A stretch of DNA of 34,071 bases from Bacteroidaceae bacterium (GCA_024680695.1 JAILBW010000196.1:1-34071), one strand, 5' to 3'. Positions 18,836 to 25,015 are shown, counted from the first letter of the stretch. The notes: a model not told the origin generated them from the letters alone. Made by a program: numbers and translations.

Positions 18836-18866
18836 GATGGTCAATGGTCAATAGTCAATGGTTAAT
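18836..18866 (+). repeat. 7-bp tandem repeat, (GGTCAAT)n orientation
   Basis: Four heptads (GATGGTC, AATGGTC, AATAGTC, AATGGTT) with an exact 7-bp step run straight into the start codon at 18865. They are the reverse complement of the heptads at 16309-16378. If translation is assumed to begin at 18844, the repeat is read as MVNSQWL, which I regard as spurious. Confidence 0.8.
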
Positions 18867-19272
18867 GAAACAATTTTGTAACATACTCTTTATCATGCTG
18901 TGCTACAGTCTCTCGGCTGTAGCACAGCCGCGTCTCACCTTTCATGAAACGATGCTCGATGCAGGTACGCTCAGCGTGAGCCGCAACGATAAATGCACGG
19001 TGGTCTTCGTGGGAAAGAATACGGGCACACAGCCCCTCACCCTCGAGACGGCAGAAACCAGTTGCCCCTGCGCCGAAATAAAAATGCCCAAGAAAGCATT
19101 GAAGCCCGGCAAGGAGGCGAAAATCAAGGTGACATTCCATGCCAAGGATCTGGACGACCGCGGCGTGGTGAGCAACATCATCAGCATCTTCTACCGCAAT
19201 GCTGCCAGCAAAGCGGCGTCCTCCCGTTTGGACTTCACTCGAGTCCGTGTCCGCGCAGAACTGATAGACTGA
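18865..19272 (+). CDS. Exported DUF1573-family protein
   Basis: 135 residues from the ATG at 18865. The signal peptide is residues 1-20 (MKQFCNILFIMLCYSLSAVA, then Q). A start at 18844 would add seven residues encoded by the heptad repeat and is rejected. The mature part follows the DUF1573 pattern: hydrophobic strand VVFVGKNTGTQPLTLETAE, then TSCPCAEIKMPKKALKPGKE, then AKIKVTFHAKDLDDRG. The TSCPC segment corresponds to the family's TSCGC motif and KPGKE to its PGE turn. The fold is an Ig-like/ASPM-SPD-2-like sandwich, periplasmic or surface-exposed. It is the last gene of the six-gene cluster, 41 bp after the lipoprotein, and is followed by a strong terminator. Function within the cluster is unknown. 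Confidence 0.85.
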   Translation: MKQFCNILFIMLCYSLSAVAQPRLTFHETMLDAGTLSVSRNDKCTVVFVGKNTGTQPLTLETAETSCPCAEIKMPKKALKPGKEAKIKVTFHAKDLDDRGVVSNIISIFYRNAASKAASSRLDFTRVRVRAELID

Positions 19273-19325
19273 GGGGAGGAGACGAATAAAAGTTTAACGG
19301 ATAGAACGGATCATTCCCGCATTAC

Positions 19326-19380
19326 GAATCTCGCCGGATAACAGTCTTTTTCGTGTTTTTGGGCGAGATTCCCTTTTTTG
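19326..19380 (+). terminator. Rho-independent terminator closing the surface cluster
   Basis: Perfect 10-bp stem GAATCTCGCC (19326-19335) against GGCGAGATTC (19362-19371), loop of 26 nt, followed by CC and six T. It sits 54 nt after the DUF1573 stop and marks the end of the 361-19272 transcription unit. Confidence 0.85.
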
Positions 19381-19416
19381 CCAGTTAACAACCTATGATT
19401 GAGTATGTTGAGAGGA

Positions 19417-19462
19417 GGGAGTCAGTTTTGAGACTCCCTGAAAACTCCCTGGAAACTCCCTG
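19417..19462 (+). repeat. ACTCCCTG triple repeat (11-bp period) with hairpin
   Basis: ACTCCCTG occurs at 19433, 19444 and 19455, exactly 11 bp apart, within GAAA/GGAA spacers. An inverted copy GGGAGTC at 19417-19423 pairs with GACTCCC at 19432-19438 to form a 7-bp stem with an 8-nt loop. It lies just after the terminator in a noncoding stretch. Confidence 0.75.
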
Positions 19463-19483
19463 AATGCACCCGATAACCTCCAG

Positions 19484-19590
19484 CTTGCTGTCACATCTTC
19501 TCTTGCTTGCTGTCGTACCTTCACTTGCTTGCTGTCGCATCTGCCCCTGCTTGCTGTAGTACCTGCACTTGCTTGCTGTAGTGTCTGTCA
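19484..19590 (+). repeat. Five-copy repeat with exact 22-bp period, core CTTGCTGT
   Basis: CTTGCTG begins at 19484, 19506, 19528, 19550 and 19572, with every step exactly 22 bp. The consensus core is CTTGCTGTMGTAYCT. The same unit with the same 22-bp step recurs at 29962-30032. There are no variable spacers, so it is not a CRISPR array. 22 bp is not a multiple of 3, and the antisense frame through it is judged non-coding. Confidence 0.85.
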
Positions 19591-19732
19591 TGCTAAAGTG
19601 CAGCCTACTGAGAAAGCGGAATAAGTGCAGAACAACATCAGCAACAGGCTCGACAAGAGCACCTTCTTAATTATTACACCCCGCCTTTTGCTTTTTATCG
19701 CATTTCGATTCTCGTTTTTGTGCTTTTTTCCG

Positions 19733-19740
19733 TAACTTTG
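19733..19740 (+). promoter_or_regulatory. -7 element TAACTTTG upstream of the amidase gene
   Basis: TAACTTTG matches the Bacteroidetes housekeeping -7 consensus TAnnTTTG. The predicted start of transcription is about 30 nt before the ATG at 19778. No good TTG is seen at the expected -33 distance; a TTTTTG at 19715-19720 is too close. Confidence 0.55.
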
Positions 19741-19777
19741 CAACGGATTTTGTGGAAAAAGCCTTAGATAGGGAACT

Positions 19778-20524
19778 ATGACGAAGAGATATGCACTAAT
19801 GATAGCCTCGATGCTCATCGCTCTGAGCATGCAGGCTTTCACGCTGGTGATCGATGCCGGGCATGGTGGCAAGGACCCTGGTGCCCGGGGACGCAAAAGC
19901 AAGGAAAAAGACATCAATCTGGCCGTGGCCCTCGAACTGGGCCGCCTCGTGGAGAAGAACTGCTCTGACGTAAAAGTGGTTTATACACGCAAGACGGATG
20001 TCTTCGTCGAACTCGACGAACGCGCCCGCATCGCCAACAAGGCCAAGGCAGACCTCTTCATCAGTATCCATGTAAACAGCACGGCAGCCAAGGTGGGGCC
20101 TCAGGGCGCAGAAACCTACACCCTGGGTATGCACCGCGCAGCTGACAACCTGGAGGTGGCCAAGCGTGAGAACAGCGTCATCACGCTGGAGAGCAACTAT
20201 GAGCAACGCTACGAAGGCTTCGACCCAAAGAGCAGCGAGAGCTACATCATCTTCGAGCTGATGCAGGACCAGAACATGGAGAAGAGTGTCCGTCTGGCCC
20301 GACTCATCCAGCAGCAAATGCGCACAACGGCCAAACGGGTGGACAAGGGCGTATTCCAAGCCGGTTTTCTCGTGCTGCGCGCTACAAGCATGCCAAGTGC
20401 GCTGGTCGAACTGGGCTACATCAACAATCCCACCGAGGAGCAATACCTCTGCTCGACTGCCGGACGCGCGGCACTGGCCAAGAGCATCTACAACGGTTTC
20501 GTGCAATACAAGAAGACGAAGTAA
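19778..20524 (+). CDS. N-acetylmuramoyl-L-alanine amidase (Amidase_3)
   Basis: 248 residues. It hydrolyses the amide bond between N-acetylmuramic acid and L-alanine of peptidoglycan in the periplasm during cell separation and wall turnover. The N-terminus (residues 4-20, RYALMIASMLIALSMQA) is a signal peptide. The zinc site and catalytic residues of the AmiC/CwlV family are in place: His29 in DAGHGGKDPG, Glu43 in KSKEKDIN, His98 in FISIHVNS, and Glu211 in SALVELGYINN. The protein is a bare catalytic domain, without the SPOR or LysM-type tail some relatives carry. The MCE-family gene follows 15 bp downstream, so the two probably form an operon. A TAACTTTG -7 element lies at 19733-19740. Confidence 0.93.
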   Translation: MTKRYALMIASMLIALSMQAFTLVIDAGHGGKDPGARGRKSKEKDINLAVALELGRLVEKNCSDVKVVYTRKTDVFVELDERARIANKAKADLFISIHVNSTAAKVGPQGAETYTLGMHRAADNLEVAKRENSVITLESNYEQRYEGFDPKSSESYIIFELMQDQNMEKSVRLARLIQQQMRTTAKRVDKGVFQAGFLVLRATSMPSALVELGYINNPTEEQYLCSTAGRAALAKSIYNGFVQYKKTK

Positions 20525-20539
20525 CTCGTCGAAAACTGA

Positions 20540-21424
20540 ATGACTATGAAAAAAGAAGCAAAGATAGGACTCACGGGCGCCGTCGCCCTGGTGATTCTCT
20601 TCCTGGGCATCAACTTCCTCAAGGGTGCCAAGCTATTCACCACGCAGCAAACCTACTACATCCGCTTCAGCAACGCCAAGGCGCTGAGCAAGAACAGCAC
20701 CGTCTATGCCGACGGATACAACGTGGGACGGGTGAGCAATGTGCTCTACGACTACGACCATCCAGGACAGGTGCTGGTGGCCATCAGCGTAGACCGCGGA
20801 CTGCGCATTCCCAGGGGCAGCAGCGCACGCTTGGACGAAGCCGTGCTGGGTGGGTGTACGCTCAACCTGTTGCTGACGACCAATCTCACCGACGCCTACC
20901 ATCCCGGTGACACCATTCAAGGCTCGGATGCCAACGGACTGCTCTCAAGAGCCGCCGAGATGATGCCGCAGATAGAACAGACCGTCGCCCGAGTGGATAC
21001 ACTGTTGGCCTCGCTGAACCGCCTCGTGGGAGACTCCAGCATTCAGGCCATACTGAAGAATACCGAACAAGTCACCCACCACCTGAACCAGAGCAGCGCA
21101 CAGCTGAACCAGTTGCTCAAGAAAGACGTGCCGCAGATGACCACCACCTTCACCCAAGCCGGCGAAAATGTGGCCACACTGGCCAACCACCTCGACCAAC
21201 TGCAACTGCAAACCACACTCGACAGCGTGAATACCGCCGTGGGAGCGCTGCGCCAGATGATTGCACAGGCCCAAGATCCCAACGGCACACTCGGTCGAAT
21301 GATGAACGATCCTGCACTCTACAACAACCTAAATCACACGATTCAGAGTGCTGACAGCCTCGTCACAGACCTCAAGGCAAATCCAAAACGCTACGTCCAC
21401 TTCTCCGTGTTCGGAAAGAAGTAG
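20540..21424 (+). CDS. MCE/MlaD-family lipid-transport protein
   Basis: 294 residues. One N-terminal membrane helix covers residues about 10-27 (IGLTGAVALVILFLGINFLK). An MlaD/MCE beta-barrel domain follows at about 36-120 (YYIRFSNAKALSKNSTVYAD GYNVGRV as two adjacent pieces, and RLDEAVLGGCTLNL). A helical, Gln/Asn-rich region (about 140-250) then ends in a short tail. The layout is that of a substrate-binding subunit of an MCE lipid transporter, anchored in the inner membrane and facing the periplasm. The permease and ATPase partners (MlaE, MlaF) are not in this window. It is 15 bp downstream of the amidase gene; this amidase-MCE pairing is, as I recall, common in Bacteroidales. The start could be Met1 or Met3 (MTMKKE). 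Confidence 0.9.
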   Translation: MTMKKEAKIGLTGAVALVILFLGINFLKGAKLFTTQQTYYIRFSNAKALSKNSTVYADGYNVGRVSNVLYDYDHPGQVLVAISVDRGLRIPRGSSARLDEAVLGGCTLNLLLTTNLTDAYHPGDTIQGSDANGLLSRAAEMMPQIEQTVARVDTLLASLNRLVGDSSIQAILKNTEQVTHHLNQSSAQLNQLLKKDVPQMTTTFTQAGENVATLANHLDQLQLQTTLDSVNTAVGALRQMIAQAQDPNGTLGRMMNDPALYNNLNHTIQSADSLVTDLKANPKRYVHFSVFGKK

Positions 21425-21606
21425 CAGAGTGTCTCTATTAAAACTTTGTCCAAATTGAAGATGCGTTGAATTCTTTGTTACAGATGCATGCCATAAGGAC
21501 ATTATTTTGGGCAAGTTAAGAAACCGAGAAGAAGCAGGGAGCTCATCTCTCACCGCATAATACAATGCACTGAGATACAAGAAACTGCACACAACAAAGC
21601 GGATTG

Positions 21607-21615
21607 TTATTCACC
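21607..21615 (+). promoter_or_regulatory. DnaA-box-like site upstream of dnaA
   Basis: TTATTCACC matches the TTATNCACA DnaA box at 8 of 9 positions (last base differs). It lies 190 bp before dnaA in a 380-bp noncoding stretch. A single imperfect box could support autoregulation but is not enough to call an origin of replication. Confidence 0.25.
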
Positions 21616-21647
21616 TACAAATCGAACGAATGATTACATTTTGTATT

Positions 21648-21659
21648 TCAAACGTTTGA
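21648..21659. promoter_or_regulatory. 12-bp perfect palindrome TCAAACGTTTGA upstream of dnaA
   Basis: A perfect inverted repeat, TCAAACGTTTGA, lies 47 bp upstream of the -33 element of the dnaA promoter. Its position and symmetry would suit a dimeric regulator, but the protein is unknown. Confidence 0.3.
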
Positions 21660-21706
21660 GCTGCATTCTGCGCCCCTTCGAGCCGAAAATAACAAAAAGA
21701 AAAGAT

Positions 21707-21737
21707 TTTGCAGTTTCGAAGAAACTCCATACCTTTG
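21707..21737 (+). promoter_or_regulatory. dnaA promoter (TTTG - 19 bp - TACCTTTG)
   Basis: TTTG at 21707-21710 and TACCTTTG at 21730-21737 are separated by 19 bp, an excellent match to the Bacteroidetes primary sigma consensus (TTG at -33, TAnnTTTG at -7). The predicted transcription start near 21744 gives a leader of about 60 nt before the ATG at 21805. Confidence 0.75.
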
Positions 21738-21781
21738 CACTGCAAAAACGGGACTTTTTAACAGCATCCCGACAAAGTACA

Positions 21782-21793
21782 TATAATATATAA
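21782..21793 (+). promoter_or_regulatory. TATAATATATAA 12-mer in the dnaA leader
   Basis: Third exact copy of the 12-mer, ending 11 nt before the dnaA ATG. It is about 38 nt downstream of the predicted transcription start, so here it would be transcribed. It occupies the place where a Shine-Dalgarno site would normally be. Confidence 0.45.
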
Positions 21794-21804
21794 GTAGAAC
21801 AAGA

Positions 21805-23217
21805 ATGGCAGAGAGCCCACAAATAATGTGGAAACGTTGCCTGGACATCATCCGCAACAACGTGAACGAGCAGCAGTTCGAGACATGGTTCTCACCGCTG
21901 CAGTTCAAGTCGTTCGATGTGCAGACGAAGGAACTGACGGTCTATGTACCGTCACAGTACTTCCATGAATATCTGGAGGAGAAGTTCAGCCGACTGTGGC
22001 GTCCGGCCATCATCCGCATCTTCGGTTCCGAGACACGCCTGTTCTACGATGTCAATGTGGCCAGCGACGAGACCGTCCACATGGAGAGCGACAACACCAA
22101 CGCCGAAACACGGCAGGCCACGTCGAAACCCGCCAACCAGGCTCCCAGCACCCTGCAGGCCGTGGGAACCGCTCAGGATCTGGACTCGCAACTCAACACG
22201 AAACAAAACTTCAGCAACTTTATAGAGGGACTCAGCAACAAACTGCCCCGCAGCGTGGGACAGGCCATTGCCGAAGACCCCAACCAGCAAGCATTCAACC
22301 CCCTGTTCATCTTCGGCCCCAGCGGCGTGGGCAAGACCCACCTGGTGAATGCCATCGGCACGCGCGTCAAGGAACTGCATCCGCAGAAGCGCGTCCTCTA
22401 CCTGAGTGCCAACCTATTCCAGGTGCAATACACCGACTCGGTGCGTCGCAATACGTTCAACGACTTCATGCACTTCTACCAGAGCATCGACGTACTCATC
22501 ATGGACGACGTTCAGGAGCTCATGGGCGAAACGAAGGCGAAGACACAGTACGCATTCTTCCACATCTTCAACCACCTGCGACAGAATGGCAAGCAGATCA
22601 TCCTGACCAGCGACCGTCCGCCCGTGGCTCTGCAAGGCATGGAGGATCGACTCATCACACGCTTCAAGTGCGGCCTTCTGGCCGAACTCGAACGCCCCGA
22701 GGAGCAGCTGCGCCACGACATTCTCGTGAGCATGATACGTCGCGACGGTCTGAACATCCCCCAGGATGTCATCGACTACATCTCGATGAACGTCTCGGAT
22801 AGCGTACGCGAACTCGAAGGCGTCATCCACTGCCTCCTGGCCTACTCGGTTGTCTACAACCGCGACGTGGACATGGAACTGGCCAAAAGGGTGATAAGAC
22901 ACAGCGTCCGCACGGAGAAGAAGGCGCTCACGATGGAGCAGATTGTCGAATGCACCTGCGAACACTGCCACGTAAGACAGGAGGACGTCTATGGCAAAAG
23001 CCGCAAGGCAAAAATCGTGCAGGCAAGACAGCTGAGCATGTATTTCGCACAGCAGCTTACAAAGCTTACCACGAGCAAGATAGGCACACTTGTCGGCAAC
23101 CGCAACCATGCTACCGTAATCCACAGCGTGAAGACCATAGAGAATCTCCTGAATATTGACAAGGAATTCAGGAAAAGCGTGGAAGAACTGGAAAACAAGC
23201 TGAAGCACAGGAAATGA
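21805..23217 (+). CDS. dnaA: Chromosomal replication initiator protein DnaA
   Basis: 470 residues, the usual length. It binds DnaA boxes, forms an ATP-dependent filament and opens the origin; it also acts as a transcription factor. Domain I (1-90) carries the typical MWKRCLDIIRNNVNEQQFET WFSPL opening in two adjacent pieces. Residues 90-135 are a variable, polar linker. The AAA+ core has Walker A GPSGVGKTH at 171-179 and Walker B VLIMDDVQ at 230-237. Domain IV has the DNA-binding signature LVGNRNHATVIHSVKTI at 429-445; the usual GGRDHTTV is changed to VGNRNHATV, as seen in Bacteroidetes. The promoter is 21707-21737. The next gene overlaps the stop by 4 bp (ATGA), implying translational coupling. 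Confidence 0.98.
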   Translation: MAESPQIMWKRCLDIIRNNVNEQQFETWFSPLQFKSFDVQTKELTVYVPSQYFHEYLEEKFSRLWRPAIIRIFGSETRLFYDVNVASDETVHMESDNTNAETRQATSKPANQAPSTLQAVGTAQDLDSQLNTKQNFSNFIEGLSNKLPRSVGQAIAEDPNQQAFNPLFIFGPSGVGKTHLVNAIGTRVKELHPQKRVLYLSANLFQVQYTDSVRRNTFNDFMHFYQSIDVLIMDDVQELMGETKAKTQYAFFHIFNHLRQNGKQIILTSDRPPVALQGMEDRLITRFKCGLLAELERPEEQLRHDILVSMIRRDGLNIPQDVIDYISMNVSDSVRELEGVIHCLLAYSVVYNRDVDMELAKRVIRHSVRTEKKALTMEQIVECTCEHCHVRQEDVYGKSRKAKIVQARQLSMYFAQQLTKLTTSKIGTLVGNRNHATVIHSVKTIENLLNIDKEFRKSVEELENKLKHRK

Positions 23218-24464
23218 ACCTCAAGACACGTAGAAGTGTGCGCAAGTACACACAGCAGCCCGTCACAGACGAGTTGCTGAATCGTCTGTTGTCCGATGCC
23301 GCTCGCACCCAGACAATGGGCAACCTGCAATTGTACAGTGTCGTGGTCACGCGCGACGAAGCCATGAAACAACGTCTCGCACCCGCCCACTTCAATCAGC
23401 CGATGGTGGTCGAAGCTCCCGTGGTGCTCACCATTTGCGCCGACTTTCGCCGCACCTCCGACTGGTGCCTCCAGCGCGATGCCGTACCTGGCTACGACAA
23501 CATGCTTAGCTTCATGAATGCAGCCACCGATGCCCTACTCTACTGCCAGACTTTCTGCTGCCTGGCCGAGGAAATCGGACTGGGGCTGTGCTTTCTGGGC
23601 ACCACCATATATATGCCACAACTCATCATCGAAGCGCTCCAGTTGCCACAGCTCGTATTTCCAGTGGCCACACTCACCCTGGGCTGGCCCGACGAAACAC
23701 CTTACCCCACCGACCGTCTGCCGTTGGAGGCCTTCGTCCACACAGAGACATACCAAGCCTATACGCCCGAGCGCATCGACACCTTCTACACGCCCAAGGA
23801 AGCACTTGAGGAGAACCGCCATTTCGTTGAGATAAACGAAAAACAGACATTGGCACAGGTGTTTGCCGATATACGCTACAACAAGAAAGACAACGAGGCG
23901 ATGTCGCAAAATCTGCTCAATGTGCTCTATCAGCAAGGCTTCCTCAAGGACAGCGACCTGACGGGTTCCATCATGCCCATGATCGAGACACGTCCCGAAG
24001 TGCTCGAATGCGACGTAGTACGCTTTCAGAACCAGAAAGAGAAATGGGTGGCCTTCGTGGGATTGATGAACAACCGTCCTTACGAGATATTCACAGGCCT
24101 GATGGACGACGACGAGGGAATCTCGCTGCCAAAGAGCGTAACCACAGGGCGCATCATCAAACATGTGGACCGCGACGGACGGAAGCGCTACGACTTCCAA
24201 TTCGAGAACAAACGAGGTTACAAGACCACCGTCGAGGGCCTCAGCGAGAAGTTCAATCCCGAATACTGGAACTACGCAAAACTCATCAGCGGAGTCCTGC
24301 GCTACCGCATGCCACTGGACAACGTCATCAACCTCGTGGCTTCGCTACAGCTCGACAGCGACAGCATCAACTCATGGAAGACAGGTGTGGCGCGCGCGCT
24401 GAAGAAATACATCCCAGGCTCGACAGGCGATACGGGCGAGAAGACAGGCGAGGAAGAAGCCTAA
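23214..24464 (+). CDS. Nitroreductase-family protein fused to a class II ribonucleotide reductase C-terminal domain
   Basis: 416 residues. Residues 1-244 are a complete FMN nitroreductase-like protein: RRSVRKYTQQPVTDELL, ARTQTMGNLQLYSVVVTRDE, LLYCQTFCCLAEEIGLGLCF LG and TLTLGWPDETPYPTDRLPLE. From about 257 to 401 the sequence matches, from memory, the C-terminal domain of the adenosylcobalamin-dependent RNR (NrdJ) of Bacteroidetes: TRPEVLECDVVRFQNQKEKW, RPYEIFTG, FENKRGYKTTVEGLSEKFNP, EYWNYAKLISGVLR, LQLDSDSINSWKTGVARALK, KYI. The whole catalytic barrel of NrdJ is missing, as is the terminal CxxC pair; a GSTGDTGEKTGEEEA tail replaces it. It overlaps dnaA by 4 bp. Substrate unknown; the RNR part cannot reduce nucleotides alone. 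It could be a genuine fusion after deletion or an assembly join. Confidence 0.85.
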   Translation: MNLKTRRSVRKYTQQPVTDELLNRLLSDAARTQTMGNLQLYSVVVTRDEAMKQRLAPAHFNQPMVVEAPVVLTICADFRRTSDWCLQRDAVPGYDNMLSFMNAATDALLYCQTFCCLAEEIGLGLCFLGTTIYMPQLIIEALQLPQLVFPVATLTLGWPDETPYPTDRLPLEAFVHTETYQAYTPERIDTFYTPKEALEENRHFVEINEKQTLAQVFADIRYNKKDNEAMSQNLLNVLYQQGFLKDSDLTGSIMPMIETRPEVLECDVVRFQNQKEKWVAFVGLMNNRPYEIFTGLMDDDEGISLPKSVTTGRIIKHVDRDGRKRYDFQFENKRGYKTTVEGLSEKFNPEYWNYAKLISGVLRYRMPLDNVINLVASLQLDSDSINSWKTGVARALKKYIPGSTGDTGEKTGEEEA

Positions 24465-24491
24465 GAGCAAGTTTACAAGACAACAATCCCC

Positions 24492-24860
24492 ATGTTGCTG
24501 GACATTCACATCGACCGACTGCGCATCTACGCCCGTCATGGCGTACTGCCGCAGGAACAGGTGGTCGGCGCCGACTTCTATGTCAGCCTGCTGCTTCGAA
24601 TTGAGGCTGACGAAAAAGCCATTCGTCACGACGACCTCTCGGGAACCATCAGCTATGCCGACGTCATCGACACCGTGCGCCAGGAGATGCAAACTGCTGC
24701 ACGCCTGCTGGAAAGCGTAGCTCTCCGCATAGGAGAACGTCTGCTGGAACGTTTTCCACGAATTGAATCCCTCGACATCCGCATCGACAAGGAGAATCCG
24801 CCAACTGGCTCACAGAGTGATGCCGTCGGCGTCAGCCTCACACTACCCCAAAAACAATAA
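24492..24860 (+). CDS. folB: Dihydroneopterin aldolase
   Basis: 122 residues, the normal length. It converts 7,8-dihydroneopterin to 6-hydroxymethyl-dihydropterin and glycolaldehyde in cytosolic folate synthesis. Family features in order are: LDIHIDRLRIYARHGVLPQE (the conserved HGV near residue 16 with Glu20), VGADFYVSLLL, the DDLSGTISYADV block at about 47-58 (Asp-Asp-Leu...Thr...Tyr-Ala), LLESVALRIGERLLERFP carrying the active-site Glu, and IDKENPPTGS with the Lys that acts as acid/base. It lies 27 bp after the nitroreductase fusion gene and 11 bp before the ybjQ remnant, so it probably belongs to the dnaA transcription unit. Confidence 0.93.
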   Translation: MLLDIHIDRLRIYARHGVLPQEQVVGADFYVSLLLRIEADEKAIRHDDLSGTISYADVIDTVRQEMQTAARLLESVALRIGERLLERFPRIESLDIRIDKENPPTGSQSDAVGVSLTLPQKQ

Positions 24861-24871
24861 AACCCTTCATC

Positions 24872-25006
24872 ATGCTTCAAACCACTACACCTACTATTGA
24901 GGGACGGCCCATCCAGCAGTATCTTGATGTTGTCACCAGCGAGGCCATCGGATCCACCAATTCGATGCTTATGGTGGCAGCAAGCGGCACCGCCGTCATC
25001 ATTTAA
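24872..25006 (+). pseudogene. Internally deleted YbjQ/UPF0145 protein (44 residues)
   Basis: The short frame begins MLQTTTPTIEGRPIQQYLDV and ends SMLMVAASGTAVII. As I recall the family, these are the two ends of the YbjQ (UPF0145) heavy-metal-binding-domain protein, normally about 105 residues. About 60 central residues, including the IRDIVGGRSGxYE and GADAVVGIDxDYE blocks, are absent, and the frame is kept. The junction lies at EAI-GSTN (bases about 24941-24955). In full-length relatives, ETI-like codons occur on both sides of the lost segment, so loss between short direct repeats is a plausible cause. The remnant starts 11 bp after folB and ends 9 bp before the TonB receptor gene, so it may still be translated. 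A normal YbjQ fold is not possible. Confidence 0.75.
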
Positions 25007-25015
25007 CAATTAAAT

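Noticed and set aside
19484-19590. CRISPR array
   Set aside because: The period is 22 bp with similarity across the whole unit; there are no distinct repeats and unique spacers of the expected size, and no cas genes.
19385-19591. 68-codon minus-strand frame through the 22-bp repeats
   Set aside because: It only reads the noncoding repeats (repeated ASK/YYSKQ pieces); 22 bp is not a codon multiple, and there is no start context.
21425-21804. Chromosome replication origin next to dnaA
   Set aside because: Only one imperfect DnaA box was seen and no AT-rich 13-mer array; Bacteroidetes origins are not always beside dnaA.
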